Shown here piece after piece: positions 1 to 11,225 of a stretch of DNA of 64,000 bases. The stretch comes from Scylla paramamosain (Eukaryota; Arthropoda; Malacostraca; Decapoda; Portunidae): positions 4,134,467-4,198,466 of the forward strand of contig NC_087191.1 in NCBI RefSeq assembly GCF_035594125.1, written 5' to 3'. Positions within the stretch are counted from its first letter, which is position 1; the number at the start of each line of letters is the position of its first letter. Under the pieces are notes generated by a model that was not told where the DNA came from, ran no database searches, and saw only the letters and a program-made list of their open reading frames with translations. The position numbers were made by a program, and so were the translations under genes.

Positions 1-690
1 CAAATATATCCTATTTTTCTTCCAAGCCTTCACGAAACCCTTTTTTTACAAATAATACATTGGTAAGAAGTGGCGGACATAATTACCTTTCCATGAAGTA
101 AGAAGTAGCTACTGCTGGACTCCCATCTCTACACCCATATCTGCCTCAGGCTGTATCTCAGCAATGCTTGCAATGGTTAGAAGAGGCTTCAAACAAGAAC
201 TTGACGTAAAAAGCTGGTAGTCATCGTCTTCCATGTATGTATCAGGGTCGGTCCTACTGTCCCTCTCCATGCTTATTTCTCGTATTCTCTGTAGTAGTAT
301 ATGACGATGCTTCCACTCTGATCTCTCAACTAAGGCGTACGAGTTTTTTTTTTTTTTTCTGGCAGGGTCAAGCGAGGGTCGTCTGGCAGCGGAGTAATTG
401 TGTTCAGTACGCTCCCATCCTTCAACCCCTAAGGAGTGCTACTGAAAACGATTTAGCTTGTCACTTGAACCTACTACACTATACGAACGATATTCTATGG
501 GTCGCCTCGGGGCAAAAGGACCCAACATACGCCATTCCCTCTGATTATCTAAATTGTAGTACATATTATAACGTACGATGGTGGCCATGATTTTCCTAAC
601 ATCATTGCTCATATCTGCTTTCTCTACTTCACTATCAGCGTTTCTCATCAGATGGATATGATTTGCACTTACACGCACGCGCATGCACAC
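1..690. other. Unassigned sequence, no gene recognised
   Basis: No coding region, repeat family or RNA gene could be recognised here. Open frames are short and contain no conserved motif. The stretch ends where the first LINE copy begins, at the conserved block that starts ACGTTTCCCTTTGTG. Confidence 0.5.
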
Positions 691-823
691 ACGTTTCCCT
701 TTGTGTCTCACAACACAAGGGGGCAGTCACAGCCTGCCCTCTAAAGACAACTCTCTTCCTCCTCACAAAACTACAAGCACCTAATAACACACACATCCTT
801 CACCCAAAAATTTTTAAATCATC

Positions 824-1791
824 ATGGCGACTCCTACACCAGCCTCGGAGTCCCCATCTGGGGAGGGGACCATAAATGTCCCCAGGTCGGACTGCCTTTC
901 TGTCGACGACCCTAAGTGTCTTGACACCCCCCTCAACTTTTTCTTCATTAACTTCTGCAACATTCGTGGTATAAGATCTAATTTTCAATCTGTAGAACAC
1001 CACCTCTCCTCTTCTAAACCTCATCTTTTCCTCACTGAAACTCAGGTGTCTGTTCCCTCCTACTTTTCCTCCTCATTTTCGATCCAAAGCTGGATGCTGC
1101 GTTTATGTGCGCAATGACTTAACCTGCTCTCGTGCCCACGCTCTTCAATCTTCCGAGTTTTCCACCATCTGGCTACGACTACAGAGTCACTCTCATACTA
1201 AATTTATATGTGCTGTATACCTCTCTCCTAACTCCTCTGACTATAAAAAAAATCTTTGACTACTTAACTTCCAAAGTGGAGCACATTCTGACCCTCTTCC
1301 CTTTTGCAGAGATCTCCATTCTTGGAGACGTCAATGTTCACCACCAGCTTTGGCTTTCCTCTCCCTTCACTGACCATCCTGGTGAACTAGCCTACAACTT
1401 TGCTATCCTCCATGACCTAGAGCAATTGGTGCAACACCCTACTCGTATTCCTGACCGTCTTGGAGATACGCCCAACATTCTTGACCTTTTCCTGACCTCT
1501 AATCCTTCTGCTTATGCTGTCACCCTTTCTTCTCCGTTGGGCTCCTCCGATCACAATCTCATATCTTTATCTTGTCCTATCACTCCAATCCCTCCTCAGG
1601 ATCCCCCTAAGCGAAGGTGCCTCTGGAGTTTTGCCTCTGCTAGTTGGGGGGACCTGAGGAGGTATTTTGCTGATTTTCCTTGGAATGACTACTGCTTCCG
1701 TGTCAGAGACCCGTCTTTGTGTGCTGAGCGCATAACAGAGGTGATAGTGTCTGGCATGGAGGCGTACATTCCTCTCTTTTTCTCGTCCTAA
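824..1791 (+). pseudogene. Family-1 LINE apurinic-type endonuclease domain (copy A)
   Basis: The ATG at 824 opens a frame beginning MATPTPASESP; equivalents of this start occur in the copies at 23673 and 62618, which supports it as the true start. Endonuclease motifs follow in order: NIRGIRSNFQSVEHH (Asn motif), LTETQVS (catalytic Glu), GDVNVHH (Asp-x-Asn; other copies read GDFN-like) and SDHNLIS (Ser-Asp-His). There is no separate ORF1 upstream. A frameshift between 1117 and 1132 removes part of the middle, and two bases are missing near 1785 relative to the copy at 46.2 kb, so this cannot make an intact protein. The domain nicks the target DNA for target-primed reverse transcription. Confidence 0.8.
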
Positions 1792-1846
1792 ACCTTCTAA
1801 ACCTTGGTTTAACACAGCTTGTTCTCGTGCTATACATGATAAAGAG

Positions 1847-3745
1847 GTGGCCCACAAAGGGTACTTAAGCCTTCCATCACCAGAATCTCATGCACTTTAT
1901 ATTTCTGCCCGGAACCATGCCAAGTCTGTTCTCCAACTAGCCAAAAACTCTTTCATTAACAGAAAATGTCAAAACTTTTCAAGATCGAACTCCCCTCGTG
2001 ATTTCTGGCATCTAGCCAAAAATATCTCCAATAACTTTGCTTCTTCTTCTTTCCTTCCTCTACTTCAACCAGATGGCACCACTGCTATCACATCTATTTC
2101 TAAAGCTGAACTCTTTCCTCAAACCTTTGCTAAAAACTCTACCTTGGACGATTCTGGACTTGTTCCTCCCTCTCCTCCACCCTCTGACTACTTCATGCCA
2201 CCTATTAAAATTCTTCGCAATGATGTTTTCCATGCCTTCGCTGGCCTAAACCCTCGGAAGGCTTATGGACCTGATGGGGTCCCTCCTATTGTTCTCCGAA
2301 ACTGTGCCTCCGTGCTTGCACCTTGCCTAGTCAAACTCTTTCAGCTCTGTCTGTCAACATCTACCTTTCCTTCTTCCTGGAAGTTTGCCTACATTCAACC
2401 TGTTCCTAAAAAGGGTGACCGCTCTAATCCCTTAAACTACCGTCCTATTGCTTTAATTTCCTGCCTATCTAAAGTTTTTGAATCTATCCTCAACAGGAAG
2501 TTTCTTAAACATCTATCACTTCACAACCTTCTATCTGATCGCCAGTATGGGTTCCGTCAAGGCCAATCTACTGGTGATCTTCTGGCTTTCCTTACTGAGT
2601 CTTGGTCATCCTCTTTTGGAGATTTTGGTGAAACTTTTGCTGTTGCCTTGGACATGTCAAAAGCCTTTGATAGAGTCTGGCACAAAGCTTTGATTTCCAA
2701 ACTACCCTCCTACGATTTCTATCCTTCTCTCTGTAACTTCATCTCAAGTTTCCTTTCTGATCGTTTTATTGCTGCTGTGGTAGACGGTCACTGTTCTCCT
2801 AAATCTATTAACAGTGGTGTTCCTCAGGATTCTGTCCTGTCACCCACTCTCTTCTTATTCATTAATGATCTTCTAAACCAAACTTCTTGTCCTATCCACT
2901 CCTACGCTGATGATACCATCCTGCACTTTTCCACGTCTTTTCATAGACGTCCAACCCTTCAGAAGGTAAACATATCACGCAAGGAAGCCACAGAACGCCT
3001 GACTTCTGATATTTCTAAAATTTCTGATTGGGGCAGAGCAAACTTGGTATTGTTCAATGCCTCAAAAACTCAATTCCTTTATCTATCAACTTGACACAAC
3101 CTTCTAGACAACTATCCCCTCTTCTTCAACGACACTCAACTGTCCCCCTCTTCTACACTGAACATCCTCGGTCTGTCCTTTACTTATAATCTGAATTGGA
3201 AACTTTACATCTCATCTCTAGCTAAAACAGCTTCTATGAAGTTAGGTGTTCTGAGACGTCTCCGCCAGTTTTTCTCACCCCCTCAGCTGCTAACTCTGTA
3301 CAAGGGCCTTATCCGTCCATGTATGGAGTATGCTTCACATGTCTGGGGAGGTTCCACTCATACTGCTCTTCTAAACAGGGTGGAATCAAAAGCTTTTCGT
3401 CTCATCAACTCCTCTCCTCTAACTGACTGTCTTCAGCCTCTCTCTCACCGCCGCAATGTTGCATATCTAGCTGTCTTCTACCGCTATTTTCATGCTAACT
3501 GCTCTTCTGATCTTGCTAACTGCATGCCTCCCCTCCTTCCGCGGCCTCGCTGCACAAGACTTTCTTCTTTCTCTCACCCCTATCCTGTTCACCTCTCTAA
3601 CGCAAGAGTTAACCAGTATTCTCAATCATTCATCCCTTTCTCTGGTAAACTTTGGAACTCCCTGCCTGCTTCTGTATTTCCACCTTCCTACGACTTGAAT
3701 TCCTTCAACAGGGAGGTTTCAAGACACTTATCCACCAATTTTTGA
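1847..3745 (+). pseudogene. Family-1 LINE reverse transcriptase and C-terminal region (copy A)
   Basis: One reading frame carries the RT from YGPDGVPPIVL (fingers) through NYRPIALISCLSKVFE, AFDRVWHKALISKLP, GVPQDSVLSP (Gly to Asp against GVPQGS) and the catalytic SYADDTILHF. It then reaches the C-terminal block LYKGLIRPCMEYASHVWGG and a tail ending near HLSTNF at 3745. The frame is interrupted only by a TGA at 3092-3094, where the intact copy at 47.6 kb has CGA (Arg), a CpG transition. Several CR1/jockey-type LINEs have a similar C-terminal region. Inactive as it stands. Confidence 0.85.
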
Positions 3746-3855
3746 CCACTGCTTTGACCCTTTTATGGGACTGGCATTTCAGTGGGCATTTTTTTTTTAT
3801 TAGATTTTTGTTGCCCTTGGCCAGTATCCTTCTTACATAAAAAAAAAAAAAAAAC

Positions 3856-4062
3856 CGCGTGACAACCGCGGCAACCATCCTTGAATGATATTATGCAGAG
3901 GAAGAGAGAAAGTTGAATATCTCACGGTTATCTTTGGTTTCATCAAGTTACCAGATGATGATTAGGAAAAACTATTAAACAGAAAAAAAATCTGCATTCT
4001 TAGAGCATAAATTGGTTACAGTGGAGTATGAGTAAAATCTGAAAAAAAAAAAAAATCAATAT
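3856..4062. other. Unassigned spacer between LINE A and LTR element
   Basis: About 200 bp of AT-rich sequence with no recognisable feature. It ends at the TG of the LTR at 4063. Confidence 0.4.
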
Positions 4063-4449
4063 TGTTGCGCCCCTTACTCCGGACGGGTGTGTTATGCACA
4101 CTGGCACGGGTCGAGAAACTAGAGCAGCGGGGCCTCAAATAAGTCACACTTTGAAAGCCGGGACAAGGCACACACACACACACGAGGCAGGGGCACAAGG
4201 GAAAACACAGACACTATTTCCTAGGTCTAATGAAAAATCCTCCGTAAGTACACTGCTTTACAAGTTCACAGGGGCACCACATGTCTCCCAGGGCACGACA
4301 GCCATTCAACAGGGCACTCAATAGGCAGGGAAACACTTCCAAAGCAGGCAGGCACACGCTGGCTTCCTCTCGGGCCCACGAGTCTCTGCTCTCTCTGCCT
4401 TCCCACCTCCCCCAATGCTGCCACCCGCACCCATACCCCTGGTGTAACA
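4063..4449 (-). repeat. 3' LTR of the gypsy element (387 bp)
   Basis: Read on the minus strand the LTR starts TGTTACACC and ends GCGCAACA, the usual TG...CA borders. It is directly preceded (minus strand) by a purine run, ATGGGGGGGATAG, at about 4450-4462, which fits the polypurine tract. With only one LTR in the window, length and borders rest on these signals and not on an LTR pair. Confidence 0.65.
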
Positions 4450-4462
4450 CTATCCCCCCCAT
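4450..4462 (-). promoter_or_regulatory. Polypurine tract priming plus-strand synthesis
   Basis: The minus strand reads ATGGGGGGGATAG immediately before the LTR start. A purine-rich tract at this position primes second-strand DNA synthesis in LTR elements. Confidence 0.55.
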
Positions 4463-4559
4463 ACAAGGCAGACGACCCAGCTGCCCTGACACACACATAC
4501 ACACAAGAAAATAAGTGGAAATAGATAAATTAAATACACAAAGAAAATTAATCCTCAGA

Positions 4560-5155
4560 ACATCACAAAAGTCTCTCATCCACCCTGGCCTACGCCTCTG
4601 CCGCCGAGGTCGCTGTGGTGGTGGAGGCGTGGGCTGCGGCGAGTCAGCAGCGCCACCCAGGGGTGCGTCTCTAGCCCCAAGTTCAGGGTCAAGGTCACCA
4701 CTGTTACTCGCCGCGCTGCCTGCTTCACGCTCATTCCCGTCTCGGGCAGCCCCTGCCACGTCCTCGTCGCTGCTGTTGGGGCTTACGTCCTCGCCTTCCC
4801 CGCCATGGCCCCAGTAGTAGCGGCCCGGACCGTGGTAACGCTAAAGCCGATCCAGGTGGACAACAGACGGTCGCTTCCGTCCGCGGCGAATCCGATACGT
4901 GACGTCAGAGAGGACTGCTTCCACCGTGTATGGCCCCTCCCATGGGCTCTGGAGCTTTGGCGAGATCCCTCGCTTCTGGCGGGGGTTATACAGCCACACT
5001 CGGTCACCCACAGCGTATCTCACGTTCCTCATGCGGCGGTCATACGTCTCCTTCATGGCTTGGCCCGCCACCTTGAGCTTGCCTCGAGCCCGTCGATGCA
5101 CCTCCACCAGGTGTTCCTGCAGTACTGCTGCATACTCAGAGGTGACGGTGGGCAA
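4560..5155 (-). pseudogene. Gypsy integrase C-terminal domain and pol tail
   Basis: The integrase C-terminal part contains DRVWLYNPRQKRG, SPKLQSPWEGPYTV and VHLDRL, the usual pattern of the domain after the catalytic core. The frame then meets a TAG at 4841-4843 and continues in the same frame through an acidic, proline-rich tail to RRRPGWMRDF near 4562. Ty3/gypsy pol proteins often end in a similar RRPGWLRDF-like motif, so the TAG is probably a disabling mutation and not the natural end. Confidence 0.7.
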
Positions 5156-5809
5156 GATTCACTGGCAGCCTGAGCTCATGGCCAAACATGAGACGGGCTG
5201 GTGTGAAGCCCGTCGCCCCATGCACAGCGGACCTGTACGCCATCAGCATAGCGGGCAGTTTGACGTCCCAGTCTCCTTGGTCTTCCTCGCAATACTTGGC
5301 CAGCTGTTGCGCAAGGGTCCGATTAAATCGCTCCACCATCCCGTCAGACTGTGGGTGGAGGGGCGTCGACCGGGTCTTGCGCGCTCCTAACAACTCGCAA
5401 CATTCACGAAACACTTGACTTTCAAACTCACGGACTTGATCAGAGTGCAGTCCTGCGGGCACGCCGAAACGGGTAAAGAGCTCGTTCACTAGAACACTCG
5501 CCACTTTCTCGGCCTCGTGGTTAGAGAGTGCATACGCCTCGGGCCACTTGGTGAAATATCCATCACCACACAGATGTACCGGTTGCCCCGTGGCGTAAGA
5601 GGCAGCGGGCCGGCAATGTCCACAGTCACCCGCTCCATGGGCTCCCCCACGCTGTACACCTGCAACGGGGCGCGGTTTTTCCTGGTCGGGCTCTTCTTTG
5701 CACTACACACGTTACACGCTCTACACCACTCGATCACGTCACTCCGCATCCCCACCCAGTAAAATCGCTGACGGAGACGGCACAGGGTCTTTTTCTCGCC
5801 CAAGTGCAT
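5136..5809 (-). pseudogene. Gypsy integrase zinc-binding and catalytic core
   Basis: Two frames cover this part. The first (about 5809-5540) has the H2C2-type segment (LCRLRQRFYWVGMRSDV, CRACNVCSAKK) and the first catalytic Asp in TVDIAGPLPL. The second (5504-5136) has the second Asp in HSDQ and the catalytic Glu in HPQSDGMVERFNRTLAQ, followed by YRSAVHGATGFTPARLMFG. All three residues of the D,D-E triad are visible, but a frameshift near 5500 separates them. Confidence 0.8.
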
Positions 5810-6025
5810 GTAACTTTTTTAACACCTCAGCGCGCAAGGCTCGGGGCATCACTGCCCACTCCGCTCAAAGCCACCCAACGCTTCACTAACAGTTTCCCAC
5901 TGATCAACCAGGCACTTGGTGGCGGGGCTCTCTAGCGCCACAGCGTCCCAGCTGGGGCATCCACCGCCAGCCTCGAGCGACTGGATGATGGGAGCGAGGT
6001 CAGAGTTCTCACGCTGTGCCTTACG

Positions 6026-6535
6026 TCACTTGTCGTCCCCCTCTGCGGCGCTTGCCAGCACCTGCAGGCGGAGGCACACGGGGTCAGATTCCTTCCGGGC
6101 ACAGTGTGAGCAGCCAGCCTCACACGGGCGTCGACTCAGACTGTCAGCATTACAGTGGACACGATCCGGGCGGTGAACGATGCGGTAGTTGTACTGCTCG
6201 AGGCGCCCTAACCACCTCGCAAGCTGACCCTCCGGCACCTTCAGTGTCTTCAACCACTGCAGGGCAGCGTGGTCGGTCCGGATGGTGAACTCATCGCCGT
6301 ATAGGTAAGGGTGGAAGTGCTCGAGACTCTTCACTACCGCTAGCAGTTCCTTCCTCGTCACGCAGTAGTTACACTCAGGCCTACTGAACTTGGCACTGTA
6401 GTAGGCCACAACGTGCTCCGTCCCGTCCTTCACCTGTGACAGGACCGCCACGATGCTCTCTGCACTGGCGTCGGTGTCTAGCAGGTAGGGAAGCTTCGGG
6501 TCTAGGTACGGCAGGACCGGTGACTCCACCCCCAC
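6026..6535 (-). pseudogene. Gypsy RNase H domain
   Basis: The segment reads YLLDTDASAESIVAVLSQ, VVAYYSAKFSRPECNY, CVTRKELLAVVKSLEHF and RTDHAALQWL, the standard Ty3/gypsy RNase H pattern with its catalytic Asp and Glu. It ends near RVHCNADSLSRRP. The N-terminal boundary joins directly to the start of RT because the RT palm is deleted. Confidence 0.8.
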
Positions 6536-6819
6536 CAGCGCGTCGAGTGTGTCATCAATCCTCGGCAGTGGGTAAAAGAGTCCTTGGCAGTCACGTCATT
6601 CAGGGCCTGGTAGTCCACACAGAAGCGCTGGGGGCCGTCCTTCTTCTTAACCAGGACTACCGCTGATGACCACGGACTGTCCGACAGCTCAATCACCCTC
6701 TGCGCTGACAGCTCGTTGACGGTGCGCTGCATCTCCTCTAGCCTGGCTGGTGCGATAAGGGGCGCACTACTTCCCGTGTTGATGCTGTGCTTCACCAATC
6801 CCGTGCGGCCCAAGTCCAT
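6502..6819 (-). pseudogene. Gypsy reverse transcriptase N-terminal remnant, catalytic core deleted
   Basis: Fingers motifs are present: LEEMQRTVNELSAQRVIE, SPWSSAVVLVKKKDG and RFCVDYQALNDVT. A missing base after TAKDSF shifts the frame. In the shifted frame the sequence continues YPLPRIDDTLDALVG and then passes straight into the region just before RNase H (ESPVLPYLDPK). The palm with YxDD and the thumb, normally well over 150 residues, are absent, so this copy cannot reverse-transcribe. Confidence 0.75.
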
Positions 6820-7055
6820 GTCATTCCTACTAAAGGCGTCCGCTTACTGAGCCAGGGTGTGGCACACCTTCTTCGTCAGGTTAGCGGCACTCCAGTGAGC
6901 CAAATCCTCCAGGAAGTCGAGCAGCGGCCTCACAGCAGCCATCTCTGCGTTACCAACACCGTAACTAACTCCTCCCCCGCTTGAACGAGGCTCCGCCCGA
7001 CTGCCACGCCGTCAACCAATCGCAGGTTTTCTGTGGGCTCCACCATGCCTTCCGA

Positions 7056-7500
7056 TCAACGCATCGCTCTGGACAGTTGACACCAGACATTGGCCTCCGT
7101 CCTAGGGGCAAGGTGCACTCTCTCAGCCACAACTACCTCCGCACAGCCGACCTCCGGAAGCAAGGGCACTTCTTGGCCACGCACCCTCACCAGCTTCCGT
7201 CCAAGGTCGACACAAGCCTTGCTCTGCGTCAGGTAGTCGAGTCCCAGCAGACATGGTTCGTCGAAGTCGGCGACGTACACTGGCAGCCGCTCCACAGCGC
7301 TGCCCACGCCGATACGAACATCCACTAGGCCCTTGAGCTGCACACAGTGCCCTGTCACGCCACACAGCCTCTGTGGCGAGTCTGGGACTCGAGTGGCGGC
7401 CAGCATGTCAGGCCGCACCAAAGTCTTCTCAGCCCCGGTGTCCACTGTCAGGCGGCATGGGTTCCCGTCCACTGAGCCCTCCACCTGCATCGCGCTGGTT
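7056..7500 (-). pseudogene. Gypsy aspartic protease domain
   Basis: The catalytic motif is CRLTVDTGAEKTLVRPDML, followed by CVQLKGLVDVRIGVG and CLLGLDYLTQSKACVDL, typical of the retropepsin fold of Ty3/gypsy elements. It is open over this stretch but in a different frame from gag and from RT. Confidence 0.75.
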
Positions 7501-7513
7501 ATCCAGCAGCAGC

Positions 7514-8524
7514 TTACACAAGGCGGGGCCCGGGGACTGAGGACGGATGGGGTTCGGCCCCCTTCTCCAGCCTGTCCGAGTTTCCCATCTGCACCACTTC
7601 CTTTGGCTTCGGGCAGGCACTGGAGCGGTGGCCAGACTTGCCGCAGTCCTTGCACCAAGGCTGAAAGGCATCAGAGCCTTTCAGAACCCAGCCGGTCGAG
7701 AGAACGCGTCCTTCGTTCCCTCGGGCACCGACTGCGTCTGTGGCCCTTCTCGCCACAGCCAACAGCCACACATGAGCCAACACACACAGCCAACATGAGC
7801 CACGAAAACCGTCTGGGCTTGCCTTCCTCGACGGTGGCTTCTTCTCCACTTTCGCCTTCCGGCCTCGGAGGTCACGGTGGGGTTGGGTGGCCGCCCCTTG
7901 GCTGCTGGTCGTCTTCAGGAAGGCCTCAAATTCCAAGGCCCTCACCAACGCCACATGCAGGTCCCCAGGGTGCGCCTGCTTGACGTAGATTTGCAGCTGC
8001 TGGTCAATGAAGGAATCTCGGGCCAGCACCACAATCATTTCTTCCGGGGCCGCGGGATACGACCTTCTTACCAACCCCTCCACGTCCTGCGCCAACTGGG
8101 ACAGCGTGTCGCCCCGCTCCCGAGTCCTCTTCTTCAGGCGAGCCCGGTACACCTCGGCATGGTGGTGGTGCCCAAAGCGGCGCCGAAGGGCCTCTGCCTC
8201 ACTTCCATAACAGTTGCGTTGGGCCGGCGGCAGGTGCCCCAAGACCTCCACATCGGGGCCTCGCAGCGCTGTTGCCAACTGAAGCGCCTTCTCAGCCTCG
8301 CTCCAGCCCTGGGCAGAGACTAGCATCTCTAACTGGGCGATGTAAGCCTCCCAGGTTACCTTAACGTCGTACTCCGCCAGCTTGCGTTTCCCCAAACGCC
8401 GGGAAGCCGAAGGACTGAAGGGTGTAGAACGCGACTCGTGCGGGCAGCTGGCGGGGCGGCCGGGAGAGGGGGTGATGGCGGCAGAAGGGGGGTTGACTGA
8501 GCCCCAGCCTGCTACCAGCCGGGC
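7514..8524 (-). pseudogene. Gypsy gag (capsid/nucleocapsid)
   Basis: The frame is open on the minus strand from a TGA near 8524 to 7514 without a clear ATG at its beginning. It contains a capsid-type helical region (VTWEAYIAQLEMLVSAQGW, ALQLATALRGPDVEVLGHL, RERGDTLSQLAQDVEGLVR) and one zinc knuckle, CKDCGKSGHRSSAC (CX2CX4HX4C), near 7600. A second frame upstream (about 8400-8624) offers a Met-initiated N terminus and a frameshift may separate the two. Gag would package the element RNA into particles. Confidence 0.75.
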
Positions 8525-8530
8525 TCAAGG

Positions 8531-8984
8531 GAGGGGCTGCTATAGCTGAAGCTGCCATGATTACATTGAGGAGAATTGCAACTGTTTGCAGATAGACGTA
8601 AGGATGAGAGGCTTGATTCCTCATCCAGTGTAAGATCCAGTGATCTCATGAGCTTTCCTAGGTGTAATCCTGCACACAATAGTTTTGTCAGTCAGTGTCA
8701 GCGAGGGCATGAACATTAGTTCTACATACAAACAAATGAATAAACGCATGTACAATATTTTTCTAAATAGGAATTCCATCTCCTGATTAGCAGAGAGCAC
8801 AGAGAAAAATAAAAGGAAAGCTCAGTGAATAAGACTTGATTCACCACTTACTCACATATCACAGAATTTTCCTGCTTGAGTAGCTTTCTCAATGGAAAAT
8901 GAACATTAACACAAAGTTACTAGCAGTGTTAGATGGAATACAGAAGTTTTGCTGTTTGGGGACAAGTTCACTCTACATACCACT
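8531..8984. other. AT-rich spacer, nothing recognised
   Basis: This stretch lies between the broken 5' end of the gypsy element and a degenerate minisatellite. No LTR, primer binding site or gene motif was found here. Confidence 0.4.
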
Positions 8985-9345
8985 TGCCCTTCTCAGCAAA
9001 TAAAAGTATAAGAAAACATTTATAATTATTACCTATATAATATATCCATATAGCATTGTAGGCTAATAGCCTTTTGTTATATAAGTATACTTTTACTTAA
9101 GTGATGTATACGTATACAGCATTGCAGGATAACAGCCTCAGTAACCTTTATATAAACTGTTTAATATATCCATATAGCATTGCAGGATAATAGCCTGCGT
9201 CAGCAAAGAAAAGTGTAAAAGATATACATTTAGATAAACTATGTATACATTATATGCATAAAGCATTGCAAACTAATAGCAAATGAAAGTATAATGAATA
9301 TACTATTAGACTTGCTACATAATATATTTATATAACAATACAGAC
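8985..9345. repeat. Degenerate minisatellite
   Basis: Four imperfect copies of a block around CATATAGCATTGCAGGATAA are present, with the AGCATTG core at 9052, 9118, 9176 and 9261 (spacings 66, 58 and 85). A second shared block, CAGCAAAKAAAAGTRTAA, precedes some copies. Confidence 0.6.
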
Positions 9346-9349
9346 CAAG

Positions 9350-9694
9350 ATGGAAATACAGAAGCAAGCAGGGAGTTCTAGAGTTTACCAGAGAAAGGGA
9401 TGAATAATTGTGAATATTGTTTAACTGTTGCGTTAGAGAGGTGGACAGAATAGGGGTGAGAGAAAGAAGAAAGTCTTGTGCAGCGAGGCCGCAGGAGGAG
9501 GGTTAGGCATGCAGTTAGCAAGATCAGAAGAGCAGTTAGCATGAAAATAGCGGTAGAAGACAGCTAGAGATGCAACATTGCGGCGGTGAGAGAGAGGCTG
9601 AAGACAGCCAGTTAGAGGAGAGAAGTTGATGAGACTAAAAGCTTTTGATTCCACCCTGTCTAGAAGAGCAGTATGAGTGGAACCTCCCCCAGAC
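9350..9694 (-). mobile_element. Family-1 LINE copy B-host, 3' part
   Basis: This is minus-strand LINE sequence matching the C-terminal coding region (KAFSLINFSPLTGCLQPL, ANCSSDLANCM), truncated at its 3' end near 9350. It stops at CCCCCAGAC (9694), where a plus-strand copy begins. The same host copy resumes at 11226 from the next base of the LINE consensus, so the two parts were contiguous before the insertion. Confidence 0.8.
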
Positions 9695-11225
9695 TCTTTC
9701 AGCTCTGTCTGTCAACATCTACCTTTCCTTCTTGCTGGAAGTTTGCCTAACTTCAACCTGTTTCTAAAAAGGGTGACCGTTCTAATCCCTCAAACTACCG
9801 TCCTATTGCTTTAATTTCCTGCCTATCTAAAGTTTTTGAATCTATCCTCAACAGGAAGATTCTTAAACATCTATCACTTCACAACCTTCTATCTGATCGC
9901 TAGTATGGGTTCCGTCAAGGCCGCTCTACTGGTGATCTTCTGGCTTTCTTTACTGAGTCTTGGTCATCCTCTTTTAGAGATTTTGGTGAAACTTTTGCTG
10001 TTGCCTTGGACATATCAGAAGCTTTTGATAGAGTCTGGCACAAAGGTTTGGTTTCCAAACTACCCTCCTACGGTTTCTATCCTTCTCTCTGTAACTTCAT
10101 CTCAAGTTTCCTTTCTGACCGTTCTATTGCTGGTCGCTGTTCTTCTCCTAAATCTATTAACAGTGGTGTTCCTCAGGGTTCTGCCCTGTCACCCACTCTT
10201 TTCTTATTATTCATTAATGATCTTCTAAACCAAAGTTCTTGTCCTATCCACTCCTATGCTGATGATACCACCCTGCACTTTTCCACGTCTTTTCATAGAC
10301 GTCCAACCCTTCAGGAGGTAAACATATCGCGCAGGGAAGCATTTCACGCAGGGAAGTCATTGAACGCTTGACTTCTGACCTTTCTAAAATTTCTGATTGG
10401 GGCAGAGCAAACTTGGTATTGTTCAATGCCTCAAAAACTAAATTCCTCCATCTGTCAACTTGACACAACCTTCCAGACAACTATCCCCTCTTCTTCAATG
10501 ACACTGAACTGCCCCCGTCTTCTACATTGAACATCCTCGGTCTGTCCTTTACTTATAATCTGAACTGGAAACTTCACATCTCATCTCTAGCTAAAACAGC
10601 TTCTATGAAGTTACGCATTCTGAGACGTCTCTGCCAGTTTTTCTCATCCCCCCCCCAGCTGCTAACTCTGTACAAGGGCCTTATCCGTCCATGTATGGAG
10701 TATGCTTCACATGTCTGGGGGTGTTCCACTCATACTGCTCTTCTAGACAGGGTGGAATCAAAAGCTTTTCGTCTCATCGACTCCTCTCCTCTAACTGACT
10801 GTCTTCAGCCTCTCTCTCACCGCCGCAATGTTGCATATCTAGCTGTCTTTTACCGCTATTTTCATGCTAACTGCTCTTCTGATCTTGCTAACTGCATGCC
10901 TCCCCTCCTTCCGCGGCCTCGCTGCACAAGACTTTCTTCTTTCTCTCACCCCTATTCTGTCCACCTCTCTAACGCAAGAGTTAACCAGTATTCTCAATCA
11001 TTCATCCCTTTCTCTGGTAAACTCTGGAACTCTCTGCCTGCTTCTGTATTTCCACCTTCCTATGACTTGAATTCCTTCAATTGGGAGGTTTCAAGACACT
11101 TATTCATCAATTTTTGACCACTGCTTTGACCCTTTTATGGGACTGGCATTTCAGTGGGCATATTTGTTTTTATTGGATTTTTGTTGCCCTTGGCCAGTGT
11201 CCTTCCTACATAAAAAAAAAGAAAA
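9695..11225 (+). mobile_element. Family-1 LINE copy B-insert, 5'-truncated, nested
   Basis: This plus copy starts inside RT (TCTTTCAGCTCTG, codons for FQLCLS) and ends in the 3' UTR and an interrupted poly(A) run (A9, G, A5). It is flanked by AGAC at 9691-9694 and 11226-11229, a short target duplication. The coding frame has TAG at 9901, a TGA at the same Arg codon as copy A, and indels. RT motifs NYRPIALISCLSKVFE, AFDRVWHKGL and SYADDTTLHF are visible. Confidence 0.85.

Larger units (their letters stand above)
690..3855 (+). mobile_element. Family-1 LINE copy A (jockey/CR1-type), 5'-truncated
   Basis: A non-LTR retrotransposon copy coding for an endonuclease, a reverse transcriptase and a conserved C-terminal region, ending in a 3' UTR and a poly(A) run at 3839-3854. 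Two other copies in the window (5' ends near 23486 and 62405) and one minus copy (near 50305) begin about 90 bp further upstream at a shared CCGAAACGATAATTACT block, so this copy has lost its 5' end. The 3' UTR (TTGCCCTTGGCCAGTATCC then ACATAAAA) is shared by all family-1 copies here. The coding frame is broken near 1118 and 1790, and stopped at 3092. Clade assignment between jockey and CR1 needs a tree; the RT is jockey-like by eye. Confidence 0.85.
4063..8530 (-). mobile_element. Ty3/gypsy LTR retrotransposon, one LTR, conventional domain order
   Basis: On the minus strand the domains run gag, protease, RT, RNase H, integrase, then a polypurine tract and an LTR at the left end. The frame shifts between most neighbouring segments, there is an in-frame TAG at 4841-4843, and the catalytic core of RT is missing. 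No second LTR or primer binding site is visible to the right of gag, where sequence becomes AT-rich after about 8600, so the 5' end is lost. GC content is clearly higher than in the surrounding DNA. The coding potential is dead. Confidence 0.85.

Noticed and set aside
4214..4759. 181-codon minus frame as a possible env gene of the gypsy element
   Set aside because: Its first half is the in-frame pol tail after the TAG at 4841; the second half merely reads through the polypurine tract and LTR. No signal peptide, furin site or transmembrane pattern.
7333..7983. 216-codon plus frame over the gypsy gag/protease
   Set aside because: Antisense shadow of gag and protease in GC-rich sequence; the minus strand has the conserved motifs.
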